64,000 bases of DNA from Enterococcus crotali (GTDB lineage Bacteria; Bacillota; Bacilli; Lactobacillales; Enterococcaceae), in NCBI RefSeq assembly GCF_000633635.1, contig NZ_AYPQ01000001.1:424-64423 (forward strand), read 5' to 3'. The stretch's first letter is position 1. The number at the start of each line of letters is the position of its first letter. The notes under the pieces were generated by a model that was not told where the DNA came from, did not search any database, and saw only the letters and a list, made by a program, of their open reading frames with translations. Positions 47,569 to 58,700 of this stretch are shown piece by piece. The position numbers were made by a program, and so were the translations under genes.

Positions 47569-48292
47569 ATAACATCGCCTTCATTTCTGGTAAATAATTG
47601 TTTTGTTCATCATAGGTATATAACGGTGGTAAAACGCGAAAACCGTCCTTTTTCCCTTGTTTAATCCCTTCGATCAATAAAGTATTGGCTTCTTTTCCAA
47701 TTTTAGGATAAATGAAACGTACGCGTTTGGGGGCGATATTAGCAGACTCCATTGCATGTAGAATGTCTAAAAAGCGGTCAGGCCGATGGACCATTGCCAG
47801 ACGGCCATTTGTTTTTAAGAGTTTTGCCGATACTGCAACAACTTCATCAAGAGTGGTATGTATTTCGTGACGGGCGATCGCTAAGTGAGGGTTAGGATTT
47901 TTTTGACTTGTTGGTAGTTCTTTAAAATAAGGCGGATTGCATAGAACTAAATCAACGGAGTCTGGTTTTACAACAGTTGTTGCTAGTTTTAAATCTAATT
48001 CAAGCATAGTCATTTGGTCTTCCAAATGATTCAACTGAATACTTCGTTTGCCCATGTCAGCTAATCGCTCTTGGAGTTCGATTTGTTTTATTTTCGCCTT
48101 CGTTTTTCGACTGGCAAATAAACCAACAGCACCATTTCCAGCACAAAGATCAACAATTAAACCATTTTTAGGAAATAAGGGGAAATTTGCGAGTAAAACA
48201 GCATCAATTGAGAATGAAAAAACTTCTTTACTTTGAATGATCTGAATATCATCTGCGAATAATTGATCGATTCGTTCACCGGGCAATAACAT
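47558..48292 (-). CDS. trmN6: tRNA1(Val) adenine-N6-methyltransferase family (TrmN6/YabB)
   Basis: 244 aa from ATG 48292; a TTG two codons upstream is an alternative. The SAM-binding region is GLIVDLCAGNGAVGLF and the N6-adenine methylase motif NPPY is at about residue 123. By family it methylates A37 of tRNA1(Val) in the cytoplasm. It is translated together with the downstream GIY-YIG gene. Confidence 0.9.
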   Translation of the reverse strand: MLLPGERIDQLFADDIQIIQSKEVFSFSIDAVLLANFPLFPKNGLIVDLCAGNGAVGLFASRKTKAKIKQIELQERLADMGKRSIQLNHLEDQMTMLELDLKLATTVVKPDSVDLVLCNPPYFKELPTSQKNPNPHLAIARHEIHTTLDEVVAVSAKLLKTNGRLAMVHRPDRFLDILHAMESANIAPKRVRFIYPKIGKEANTLLIEGIKQGKKDGFRVLPPLYTYDEQNNYLPEMKAMLYGE

Positions 48293-48324
48293 GTACAATT
48301 CATTCCTTTAACTTTTTTTTCGAT

Positions 48325-48741
48325 TTAAATTTTTTTGACTAAATAATATTTGGTTGTGCCCGTAAATGGCGTATTGTCGAGTTTGCCAAAAACGTGGTAG
48401 TCAAATTTTTCATAAAACGTCTTCGCTTGATAATCTTGTGTATGAATCGTGATAAGTGACGAGCCTTCTTTTATAGCAAACTGTTCTGCTTTTTGAAGTA
48501 ACTGGCTACCATAACCTTTACCACGATAGTCTTTATTAATTGCGAGTAAAGAAATATGTGTAGCGTTCATCCACTTATTCGCTGTAATACCACCGATATA
48601 ATGTTGATCATCATAAAGGGCAATAGAGAATGCTGTATTTTGTTCAGCAGGAATTTTTTTGATTTCTTCTTGATTTTTAGAAAGCAACGCAATCAATTCA
48701 GTCTCATTTTCATCTTTAGGCAGGGGTTTAAATTCAATCAT
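48325..48741 (-). CDS. GNAT-family N-acetyltransferase
   Basis: 138 aa. The acetyl-CoA loop is NKDYRGKGYGSQLLQ, and the C-terminal YQAKTFYEKFDYHVFGKLDN strand-helix is typical of the family. The substrate cannot be predicted. It lies 32 bp upstream of trmN6 on the same strand. Confidence 0.85.
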   Translation of the reverse strand: MIEFKPLPKDENETELIALLSKNQEEIKKIPAEQNTAFSIALYDDQHYIGGITANKWMNATHISLLAINKDYRGKGYGSQLLQKAEQFAIKEGSSLITIHTQDYQAKTFYEKFDYHVFGKLDNTPFTGTTKYYLVKKI

Positions 48742-48839
48742 AAACGAAGTCCTCCATTTTTTTTAAGCGCTTTGATGGAATCAAAGGTACCCTTATATTA
48801 TACTACGATTAAGATACAGAAGAAACATCTGAAAAAGAC

Positions 48840-48868
48840 TTGTCAAAAGTGTTCGTTTTCGGCATACT
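48840..48868 (+). promoter_or_regulatory. plsC-like gene promoter
   Basis: TTGTCA (48840-48845), a 17-bp spacer and CATACT (48863-48868), 31 bp upstream of the start. Confidence 0.55.
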
Positions 48869-48898
48869 TATAGCTAGTGAAAAGAAAGGAAGAAGAAC

Positions 48899-49519
48899 AT
48901 GTTTTTTACATTTATGCGTGGCGTTGTCCGGGTCGTTTTGTTTGTTATCAACGGCAATGCACATTATGAAAAGAAAGACCGTATTCCTCAAAATGAAAAT
49001 TATATTTTAGTAGCACCTCATAGAACTTGGTGGGAACCACTATATCTGGCTGTTGGCGGATCACCGAAAAAGTTTAGTTTTATGGCGAAAAAAGAACTAT
49101 TCAAGAATCCATTTCTTAGTTTTATTTTAAAACATGCGAATGCCTTTCCTGTCGATCGGGAAAAACCAGGACCAAGCGCTATCAAAACACCAGTCAAAAC
49201 GCTGAAAAATACTGATTTAAGTTTGGTCATGTTTCCAAGTGGTACGCGCCATTCATCTGAATTAAAAGGCGGTGTAGCATTGATAGCTAAGATGGCGAAA
49301 GTTAGTATCGTTCCAGCTGTGTATCAAGGACCTTTAACGTTGAAAGACTTATTTAAACGTCGTCGCGTGACTGTGCGTTTTGGCGAACCGATCGATGTCA
49401 GTGACATTGCCAAAATGGATAAAGAGGGGATTGCGGAAGTTGAACGTAGAATGCAAACTTCATTTGATCGTTTAGATCAAGAAATCGATCCTAATTTTAA
49501 ATATGAAGTGAAAGAATAG
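48899..49519 (+). CDS. plsC: 1-acyl-sn-glycerol-3-phosphate acyltransferase (PlsC-like)
   Basis: 206 aa. It transfers a fatty acyl chain to lysophosphatidate at the membrane. Motif I reads APHRTWWEP, that is H-x4-E rather than the usual H-x4-D. The FPVDREKPG (motif II) and VMFPSGTRHSS (motif III) regions are intact. The N-terminus is hydrophobic and could bind the membrane. AAAGGAAGAAG precedes the ATG. Monocistronic, between its own promoter and a terminator. Confidence 0.9.
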   Translation: MFFTFMRGVVRVVLFVINGNAHYEKKDRIPQNENYILVAPHRTWWEPLYLAVGGSPKKFSFMAKKELFKNPFLSFILKHANAFPVDREKPGPSAIKTPVKTLKNTDLSLVMFPSGTRHSSELKGGVALIAKMAKVSIVPAVYQGPLTLKDLFKRRRVTVRFGEPIDVSDIAKMDKEGIAEVERRMQTSFDRLDQEIDPNFKYEVKE

Positions 49520-49520
49520 C

Positions 49521-49564
49521 AAAGAACGAATCAAAACATTCTCCGTTTTGGTTCGTTCTTTTTA
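49521..49564. terminator. bidirectional terminator
   Basis: AAAGAACGAATCAAAAC pairs with GTTTTGGTTCGTTCTTT with one mismatch, with T-runs on the plus strand. It also serves the convergent oxidoreductase gene. Confidence 0.85.
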
Positions 49565-49597
49565 GTATGTGCTGGTCAAGATGCTGAGTATCAGTTC

Positions 49598-50779
49598 CTA
49601 CAGCTTTTTAAAGTTTTCCATCGGTGCAGGTGTATCTTCATAGTATTGAGTAGTGGTGAAATCTGTTGTATAGTGCATCACACTATTGAATGATTCTTTT
49701 AGATAAGCCTGCATAGCGCTTGGGATCCTCAATTCTTCAATATCCAAAGGACTTACTTTAGTGCGAATGCTAGCCAGATCGTCTGACTCCACTTTTTGTA
49801 CCCACTGAGGCTCGCGGAGTAATTCTCGACCAATTGCTACAAAATCCGCACCGTCTTCTATAACTTTTTCCGCTTCTTCAGGCTGCTCGACAGATCCGAT
49901 ACCGATCAGGGGAACGATCCCTTTCGTTCTAGCTGAAAATTGAGAAATCAATGTTGCTTTATTTGTTTCATCATTTAAAGAAGTTCGTTTGTAATTGCCA
50001 ATTGATAAATGGATATAATCAACCTTATCTTTGATTTGATCGACTAAATACAAGGAGTCATCTAGGCGGATACCTGGTGTTTCGATTTCTTCTGGTGACA
50101 AGCGATAACCAACTACGAATGGATTTTGAGCTTTCTTTTTGACCATTTGATTGACGGCTTCAATAACTGATAACGGAAATTTCAAGCGTTTTTCTAATGA
50201 TCCGCCCCAGTCATCTGAGCGCTGGTTTGAGTTTTCAGAAAAAAATTGTTGTAGTAAATAAGTATTTGCTCCATGCAATTCAACGCCATCAAATCCAGCA
50301 ACGATTGCGCGTCGAGTTGCTTCAGCAAAATCTTTTATGATTTGGACAATTTCTTCATGAGTTAACGCCCTAGGCATTTCAGAATCGGCAGGATAGCTCG
50401 CTTTGAGAGCACTCGCGCTAACTGGCTGTTCCCCTCTCAAAATACTGCTAGTTGACTTTCTGCCAGCATGAAAAATTTGTAAAATGGCTTTGGTTCCCTC
50501 TTGTTTGATTGCAGCAGCAAGTTTTTGTAGGCCGGGGATCATCTCATCGCTAGTAACAGATAATTCCCCTTCAAATCCTTTGCCGCTTTCACTGACATTT
50601 GCAACGCCAGTTATGATCATGCCTGGACCGCCTGCGCGCATCGCGTAATAAGCAATTTCATCTGACGTGACCATCCCGTTGTGAAAGCTGGACTGAGTGG
50701 TCATAGGAGGCATTACAACTCGATTTTTGACAGATAGTCCATTAGAAAATAAATAACTAGATAAAAAATTTGGGGACAT
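49598..50779 (-). CDS. NADH:flavin oxidoreductase (old yellow enzyme family)
   Basis: 393 aa, a TIM-barrel FMN enzyme. Conserved parts are NRVVMPPMTT at the N-terminus, LQIFHAGRKS, FDGVELHGANTYLLQQFFSENSN and GADFVAIGRELLREPQW. It reduces activated alkenes or related electrophiles. AAAGGAG precedes the ATG. It is divergent from an HxlR-type regulator, and an inverted repeat that could be the operator lies in its promoter, so induction by an electrophile or quinone is plausible. Confidence 0.92.
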   Translation of the reverse strand: MSPNFLSSYLFSNGLSVKNRVVMPPMTTQSSFHNGMVTSDEIAYYAMRAGGPGMIITGVANVSESGKGFEGELSVTSDEMIPGLQKLAAAIKQEGTKAILQIFHAGRKSTSSILRGEQPVSASALKASYPADSEMPRALTHEEIVQIIKDFAEATRRAIVAGFDGVELHGANTYLLQQFFSENSNQRSDDWGGSLEKRLKFPLSVIEAVNQMVKKKAQNPFVVGYRLSPEEIETPGIRLDDSLYLVDQIKDKVDYIHLSIGNYKRTSLNDETNKATLISQFSARTKGIVPLIGIGSVEQPEEAEKVIEDGADFVAIGRELLREPQWVQKVESDDLASIRTKVSPLDIEELRIPSAMQAYLKESFNSVMHYTTDFTTTQYYEDTPAPMENFKKL

Positions 50780-50856
50780 AGTATTCGCTCCTTTGTGTTT
50801 GTAGAGAAATGTTTTTTGTTATTCTTCTCTGTAAATGCTAGTATAAATGTTAAGTA

Positions 50857-50879
50857 AAAAGTAACAAGTACCTACTTTT
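50857..50879 (-). promoter_or_regulatory. candidate HxlR operator in divergent promoter
   Basis: AAAAGTA (50857-50863) and TACTTTT (50873-50879) form an inverted repeat with a 9-bp spacer; an inner AAGTA-CC-TACTT nests within it. On the minus strand the site overlaps the -35/spacer region of a promoter with TATACT (revcomp of 50840-50845). It resembles the TACT-N7-AGTA type sites of the HxlR/YodB regulators. Confidence 0.6.
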
Positions 50880-50933
50880 AAGTGCTATAGTAACTGAAAA
50901 GTAATAATAGTGAAGGGTGAAAGGGATGGTAAT

Positions 50934-51308
50934 ATGAAAAAAGTTTATTACATGTCTATTGAAGCAACTTTGGAGGTTATCGGAGGGAAATGGAAGCCGA
51001 GTATTTTATGTCACTTAGGTAACGGTACAATGCGGACAGGAGAACTAAAAAAGCACATTCCTCAAATTACACAAAAAATGCTGGTGCAGCAATTACGAGA
51101 ATTGGAAACGGACCAGATTATTACTCGTAAAATATATAACGAGGTGCCGCCCAAAGTAGAATACTCATTAACTGAAGAAGGGAAATCATTGAGAGAAATC
51201 TTGATAGCTATGTCTGTTTGGGGTGAAAAGAGAGTACAAAATCTGATTGAGACTGGAAATGATGTTGAGCTTTTAAGTGAAAATTATTCGGGCTTTTTAA
51301 ACTATTAA
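50934..51308 (+). CDS. HxlR-family transcriptional regulator
   Basis: 124 aa from ATG 50934, with AGGGATGG upstream. The winged-helix region [23 protein letters not shown] ... [26 protein letters not shown] is the HxlR signature. One cysteine is present (Cys in SILCHLG), and no cysteine is at the N-terminal position used by YodB-type sensors. It likely represses or activates the divergent flavin oxidoreductase. Confidence 0.9.
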   Translation: MKKVYYMSIEATLEVIGGKWKPSILCHLGNGTMRTGELKKHIPQITQKMLVQQLRELETDQIITRKIYNEVPPKVEYSLTEEGKSLREILIAMSVWGEKRVQNLIETGNDVELLSENYSGFLNY

Positions 51309-51337
51309 ACTTAACTATAGAATGATAAAAAACGAAT

Positions 51338-51371
51338 GACAGCTAAGCAATTTAAGCTGTCTTCTTTTTTT
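51338..51371 (+). terminator. terminator after hxlR-like gene
   Basis: GACAGCT (51338-51344) pairs with AGCTGTC (51355-51361), followed by TTCTTTTTTT. Confidence 0.75.
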
Positions 51372-51499
51372 GTTTAAACGCAAAAAATAGCCAAATTAAG
51401 CAATTGTTTTACTGTAATCAAAATATGATACGTTTGAACCATATATTTTCCCGTAAATTTGGTATAATAGTAAGAAGGACTTTTTTAGGTGGTGGGAAA

Positions 51500-52639
51500 A
51501 TGCGTTTTTTACATACAGCAGATTGGCATATCGGCAAAAAATTACATGGGTATGACCTATTAGAAGAACAAGTAGATGCATTTCAACAGATTTTAACGAT
51601 TGCTAAAGACGAAGATGTAGATGCAATTGTCGTTGCAGGAGATCTATATGACCGTTCAGTTCCTTCTGTTGAAGCAATTGAAGTGTTTAATCGTATGATC
51701 GTAGAAATGAATCTACAGGAGCAATTTCCAATCTTGGCCATTTCTGGTAATCATGATAGTAGTACTCGTCTAGAGACCGGTGGACCATGGTTTGTTCAAT
51801 CAAATTTTCATTTAAATACGCGTTTGGATCAGGCCTTTGAACCTGTTGAGATGGGTAATACTCAGTTTTTTCTGTTGCCTTATTTTGAACCGATTTCAGC
51901 ACGTTTGTATTTTGAAAATGAAGACATTCGGACAATCGAACAAGCAATGAAAGAAGTAGTTACTGAGATGAAAAAGCAATTTAAACCCGATATGGCTCAT
52001 GTTTTAGTCAGCCATTTTTTCGTGGCGGGCAGTGAAAAGTCGGATTCAGAAACGAAATTAATGGTAGGTGGTTTGGATACAGTCCCACTCACTTTATTAG
52101 ACTCTTTTGATTATGTGGCTTTGGGACACTTACATGGGAAAAATGCTTTACAGGCTGAAAATGCACGGTATAGCGGTTCGCCATTAAAATTTTCTTTATC
52201 TGAGATGAATCAGACAAAGGGCGTTTGGATCGTGGATACAAACACTTCTGAGACAGTATTTACTTTTAAAGAAATTACTCCTTTAAGAGATATCATGCAA
52301 ATCGAAGGTAGTTTTAAAGAGTTGACCGCACAAGCATTTTATGAGGCGATCGATCGTGAAAATTATTTACAAATTCAGTTAACAGATCGCGCCGTAATTC
52401 CTAATATGATGAACCAGCTGAGACAGATTTATCCAAGAATAATTGGTGTTGAACGCTTATTTGGAAGAGAAGAACGGCAGAAAAATAGTGAAACGAAAAA
52501 ATCAATCAAGACCTTAGCACCAACAGAATTGGTCGATCAATTCTTTTCAGAAGTAACTGGAGAAACACTAACATTCCAGCAGCAAACCTGGATCAAAGAC
52601 AATCTGGCAGAAATTCATCAAGAAGAAAGAGGGAAATAA
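51500..52639 (+). CDS. sbcD: exonuclease subunit SbcD (Mre11-like)
   Basis: 379 aa from ATG 51500, with GGTGGTGGG upstream; the longer open frame from 51404 has no ribosome site. The phosphoesterase motifs are DWHIGK, VAGDLYDRS, SGNHDSSTRL, SHFFV and LGHLHGK, in order. With SbcC it cuts DNA hairpins and protein-blocked ends. One base separates it from sbcC. Confidence 0.95.
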   Translation: MRFLHTADWHIGKKLHGYDLLEEQVDAFQQILTIAKDEDVDAIVVAGDLYDRSVPSVEAIEVFNRMIVEMNLQEQFPILAISGNHDSSTRLETGGPWFVQSNFHLNTRLDQAFEPVEMGNTQFFLLPYFEPISARLYFENEDIRTIEQAMKEVVTEMKKQFKPDMAHVLVSHFFVAGSEKSDSETKLMVGGLDTVPLTLLDSFDYVALGHLHGKNALQAENARYSGSPLKFSLSEMNQTKGVWIVDTNTSETVFTFKEITPLRDIMQIEGSFKELTAQAFYEAIDRENYLQIQLTDRAVIPNMMNQLRQIYPRIIGVERLFGREERQKNSETKKSIKTLAPTELVDQFFSEVTGETLTFQQQTWIKDNLAEIHQEERGK

Positions 52640-52640
52640 G

Positions 52641-55600
52641 TTGAAACCATTGACATTAACATTGAAAAACTTTGGCCCTTATATTGATGAAACCATTGAT
52701 TTTAGTAAATTTGAGGATTCCTCCTTATTTTTGATCAGTGGAAAAACTGGTTCGGGGAAAACGACGATTTTTGACGGAATGAGCTATGCATTATTTGGTG
52801 AAAGCTCAGGAAAGCTGCGTCAAGGAAAAGAGATGCGTTCAACCTTTGCAGACCCATCAGAGTCAACGGAGGTTCAGTTAGCTTTTTCTCATGGCGACTA
52901 CTTTTATGATATTACTAGAAAACCTGAACAAGAGCTTTTTAAAAAGCGTGGTGATGGTACACGGACTCAAAGTGCTAAGATTTCATTGATTGTTAAAGAC
53001 CATGCAGGAAAAGAACTTAGAGAATATACGAAACGTCGTGAAATCGATAGTTTTATCCAGGAACTGTTACATTTAGATGCCACACAGTTTGCTCAAATCG
53101 TTCTCTTGCCCCAAGGGGAGTTTAGAACATTTTTGATTGCAAACAGTAACGATAAAGAAAAAGTACTCCGTAATTTATTTGGCACACAATTGTATCAAAC
53201 GTTGAATGAACAGCTTAAGAACCAATTAAAAGCAGTCAATAAGACAATAGAAGCTACCCAACAAACGATTCAAGCAAAGTTAGACCAATTATATTGGCAT
53301 GAACCAATTCTTGAGGAGCTATCTGTAGAGCAGCAATTGATTGAACTTGCCCACCAACAAGAAACAATGGTCGCACAACAGCTTGTTCAGCAGAACCAAT
53401 TGACCCTATTAAAGGAACAAAAACAAGAGAAGGAACAAGAAAAGTTTACGTTGGAAGAACTCTTGAATGATTTTGCGAAACAAAATCAGCTCAAACGTCA
53501 AAAAGAAGAGCTTGAACAGGCAACTGAAATGATCAATAACCTTCGAGTAGAAGAACAACAACTTCAATGGGTAAAGAATCATCAAGGGCTGATTGAAAAA
53601 ATCGATGAAAAAACTGATTTGATCACAACGTACGAACAGGAACTCAAAAAAAATCAAACAGAGCAAGAAACACAAGCACAAGCAATTCAGCAATGGGAAC
53701 AACAGCAACAAGCAGTATTAGCACAAGCAACAACAATGGAGCAGCAAAAGGCTAGGCTAACAAAACTTCAATTTCAATTACCTTTGTATGAAGAAAAAGC
53801 AAAATTAACAAATACATGGGAAAAGAATCGTGTAGAGCTGGAAGGATTAGTTGAACAGCTTAAAGAAATTAAAGCAATACAGATAAGTACTGAGCAAAAT
53901 TATCAAAAAGAGCTGGCAATAACAGAACAGAAAGCACATATTGAAAATGAACAATTGAAATTAGAGCGTCATCAAACACAATGGCTGACGTTTTTAGAGA
54001 GTTGGGAGAAACAACAACAATTTGAAGCTAAAAAACTAGCTACCAAACAACAGCTGAGCGAACTAGAAGCGAAACTTAAACAAGCAGAAACGAAACAAAC
54101 AATGCTCAATAAGCAAGTCGAAAATCAAAAAAGTCAATGGGCAAAAATGCAAATCAGCCGTCTAAGCCTATTTTTGGTCGAAGGTGAACCTTGCCCAGTA
54201 TGTGGTTCAGTAGAACATCCAAAACAAAATGAGCATCAAGAAGTTTCGCTAGAAGAAATTCAATCACTAGAAAACCAATTAGATGAGTTAGAGAAGGCGG
54301 CTCAAAAGCAAGCTGGAACAGTTGTAAAATTGCAAGCTCAAACAGCTCAATGTCACACTACAGAGCAAGAGCTACAGCAAGAAATAGACCAACAAACTAA
54401 CAAAGTTAATACATTACTTGAACAATTGGAAGAAAAACAAAACCTTACCTTAAGTACGCCATTGACCTCTGCTAGAATTGAACAAGCAACCGTTGAGTTT
54501 GAGTTGGCAGCAGTTGAACTTGAACGAGAAGCAGAACGAATCGAAGCAGCTAAGCAGCGTCTCAGCAAACTCGAAAAAGAAGTCAAGGATCAACAAGAAA
54601 AAGTAGTGATACAAGAAGAAATTGTTGGTCAGAAGCAACAGGAACAAGCGGCAAATCAAACTAAAATCACAACGATTACCGAGCAATTAGGTGAGGATGA
54701 TCTTTCTTTAACTGATATCACTGAAACTAAAGCACAACTTGAGCAACAAGTAGCACAATGGGAGAAACAAAAACAAGAAATCGCAGAATGTTTAGCCAAA
54801 TCCAAAGAAAATCAGCTACTACTAAAAAATAGTGAGGAACATCTTACCAAGGAAAAGACAGCCAATCTAACTGAGAAAGCAACATTAGAACAGCAATTAG
54901 CTGAGGCCTTGGAAGAATCAAGTGTTGCTTTAGATGAAAAAATACTTCGAGTTTTGCTAAGAGAAGTTCCTAAGTTAGAAGCAATCAAAGAAGAATTGAC
55001 AGCTTTTGATAAGAAAAAAGATCAACTTGTTTTTCAATTAAAAGAACTCGAACAAAAGCTAGAAAATAAACAGCAACCAGAGCTGACAACTATTCTGGCT
55101 GAAATAGAAAGACTGAGCCAGTTGATTGAAGAAAAGGAAGCCAGCTATTATCAACAGCAAGAAAAAATTCAGGCGAATGAAAAAATTCAACAGCAAGTAA
55201 AAGAATTAATTGCTACAGTTGAGCAGCAGTGGGAAGAAGTCACCGCGCTACATCAATTAACTGCAACAGTTAATGGCGATAATCCAAGAAAAACTAGCTT
55301 GGAAAGATACGTTTTACAAACCTATTTAGAAGAAGTTCTGAAAGTAGCTAATCAACGTTTAGGGTTATTGACAAATAATCGCTATCAGTTTGAATTGAAT
55401 CAAGATTCAGGTAGTTATAAAAATCAAACAGGCCTTGAAATCAATGTTTATGACGATAATGCAGGAAGTAGCCGTAGTGCACATACTTTATCTGGCGGTG
55501 AAAGCTTTATTGCCGCATTGGCATTAGCCTCTCGTTAGCTGAAGTGATCCAAGAGCACGCAGGTGGTGTCTTGATCGAAGCATTATTCATTGATGAAGGA

Positions 55601-55783
55601 TTTGGGTCTTTAGATGAAGAAGCCTTAGAAATGGCTATGGAAGCACTGGAAACAATTGAAAACGAAGGAAGAATGATCGGTATCATCAGTCATGTAAGTG
55701 AATTAAAAGCAAGAATTCCGCAACAACTACAAATCAAAACAAACGGAAATGGTCAGAGTCAAGTGACCTATCAAACGGCTTAA
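52641..55783 (+). pseudogene. sbcC: exonuclease subunit SbcC (Rad50-like), frameshifted near the C-terminus
   Basis: About 1047 aa when joined. Start is TTG 52641. The N-terminus has Walker A (GKTGSGKTT), two long coiled coils surround the zinc hook CPVCG (about residue 517), and the ABC signature is LSGGES near 955. The frame then stops at 55538; the second frame holds Walker B and D-loop (LFIDEGFGSLDEEALEMA). Restoring one C at 55528-55529 (GCC CTC TCG TTA) gives LALALSLAEVIQE. If real, ATPase activity would be lost; a missing base in the sequence is more likely. Confidence 0.93.
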
Positions 55784-55799
55784 GCCAGGAGGTGAGAAA

Positions 55800-58700
55800 A
55801 TGAAATGGAGTATTCCAGAACGAATTGTTGAGCGAGGCAGGGAATATATGAAAGAAGGCAGAGTGTTGTCTATCGTTCAAGACCCAGAAAAAAAAATCTG
55901 GCATGCGAAGTACTTGGTAATGAATTGTATCGTGTTCAGCTAGATGGAACCGCCAAAGAAAATGATATTTGTGAATGTCCTTATTGGAAGGACCATGGCT
56001 ATTGTAAACATACGGTGGCCGTCGAGTTATCATTGCGTCAAAAAGGCACATCACGAATTATTAAAGCAGACCAGCCAGTGACCTTTGAAAAGCGCTCATT
56101 GTCTATCTCAGAAATGTTTACAAAAGGCTTTGCTAAGTTGAATCAGGTGGAGGATAGAAATAAAGTTACCCCACTAATTGTTGAATATGTTGTCGATGTG
56201 ATCGAAACAAACAGTTATTATCCGGAGCTAGCTGTTTTAGGTGTTTCTTTACGGATCGGCAATAAAGGGGTCAAACCTAAAACCTATATTATTAAAAATA
56301 TCGGAGAGTTTTTCCAGGCCTTTCAAAAAGAAGGTTCGTTTTTGATCAATAAGCAGCATCATTTCGATTTGAACAATGAGGCTTTTTCAATTGAAAATCA
56401 AGAATTGCTGGAACAATTAGCCGCCATTTATCAGACTAGTCAATTACTAGGTGCAAACGGCGTACAAGTCAAAGGCAAGATCGATAAACGTTATCTTGTT
56501 TTACCAATTGACCAAGGGCAGAAACTGATTGAAAAAATGAGCCTGATTCCTCATTTTCAATTAAACGATGAAGAGATAAAATACCGACATCTGTTATTTG
56601 TAAAAGGCTCGTTGCCAATCTATTTTGACATAAGCAAGCAACTGGACAAGACCTATAAATTGGTGATCGACGACCAGATAACAACTTTTTTATCTCATTA
56701 TCAATGGGGATTTAGTAAGAACCAAGTGTTTGTGTTTACACAGGAGCAAGAAGCAATCTACACCACCTTATTACAGCTACTAAAGAGGATTGAAAAACCT
56801 GAGATCATTTATGAAAAGACTGAGCTCTCTGATTTATTTGGAGCAGTTGTTCCATTATTGAAGCGATTAGGAACAGTCACCGTTAGCGAAGATGTGGAAA
56901 AAGAAGTGGTCTACCACCCATTAGAAGCTGTTTTGATTTTTCGTAAAATCAAAGGAATGATCAAAGTCAGGGTAGATTTCACTTATGGAACTGTTGTCTT
57001 TTCAACAGATGATGCACATTCTGTTGCTTCTGGAGCAGATCAGGAAGTTGTACGTGATGGGAAAAAGGAACAAGAAATTTTAGAACAATTAGCCGCATTT
57101 GGGTATCAAAAAGTCACTGATGGATACGAGAAGAATTTGCCTGCTGGTGAACGCTTGTATTACTTTTTTAAAGCGGAAGTGCCGACTTTTCGTCGTTTAG
57201 GGGAAGTTCGTATGGGGAAAAAGTTGCGGGAATTATATTTAGATGCAGCACATCATCAACCCATGATCGAAGTATCAGACGCTGATTCTTGGCTAGATGT
57301 TCGCTTTGATATTACTGGGATTGCTGAACAGGAAATCGATGCTGTTTTAGCTAGTTTATTGCGTAATGATCGTTTTTATACATTAGAGACTGGAGAGGTT
57401 TTAGCTTTAGATTCAGAAGAATTTCAGCAGACAAGTGAAGTGTTGACATTGCTGAGAAAGAATATGAAAAATGTTCAAGGAACCATTCAAGTACCAAGAA
57501 ATCAAGGCTTGATGATCGAAAATATGTTGGAAAACAATTCGCAAGCACATTTTTCAGCGTCCTTTAAGGAAATGGTTTCAAACTTGACTCATCCAGAAGA
57601 CTTTGAAGCTATGCTTCCTAAAAAAATCCAAGCTACACTTAGAAGCTACCAAATCGAAGGCTTTAAGTGGTTAAAAATGCTTAGTTATTATCAATTTGGT
57701 GGAATTTTAGCTGATGAGATGGGACTGGGGAAAACACTTCAGACGATTACGTATTTATTATCTGAAAAAGAAGAACAAAAGCAAAAAGGAGCTGCACTGA
57801 TTGTGGCCCCAGCCAGTTTGATTTATAACTGGGTAGCTGAAATTAAAAAATTCGCACCTGATTTAAAGGCGGAAGTTGTGGCTGGAAATAAATCAGAACG
57901 AGAAAAACTTGCGAAGCAGGCAGAGCTAGATGTTTTGATCACATCATATGCTAGCCTAAGACAAGATATCGAGATGTATCAAGAACTGAATTTAGGCTAC
58001 TTAATTTTAGATGAAGCTCAAATGGTGAAAAATAGTGGAACAAAAACGGCTCAGGCTCTAAAAAGTTTGACAGTTCCTCAACGTTTTGCTTTGAGTGGTA
58101 CGCCGATCGAGAACAATCTAGACGAGTTATGGTCGATTTTTCAAATGATTTTGCCAGGCTTATTTCCATCAAAAACCTTGTTTAGGTCAATGAAACCAGA
58201 GGAAATCGCCAAAATGATCCAACCGTTTATTTTAAGACGAGATAAAAAGACGGTATTGGCAGACCTTCCCGATAAGATTGAAAGTAATTTATATAGTGTT
58301 CTTACAGAAGAGCAAAAAACAGTCTACTTAGCGTATCTCAAGCAGATGCAAGAAGATGTCAGTCAAATGGATCAAGACGCTTTTAAAAAGAATCGTTTAA
58401 GCATTCTGGCTGGTTTGACTCGTTTACGCCAAATTTGTTGTGATCCTCGTTTATTTATTGATGATTATACAGGTGGCTCTGGAAAACTGGAACAAGTGAA
58501 AGATTTATTGGTCGCGGCTAAAGAAAATAATCGGAGAGTGCTGTTATTTTCTCAATTTACAAGTATGCTGTCGATTATTGAAACTGAATTACATGAATTA
58601 GGCTTATCGACCTTTTATTTAAGAGGAAGTACCAAGCCTAAAGAACGGATAACGATGGCTGATGCATTTAATGAAGGAGAAAAGGATGTCTTTTTAATTT

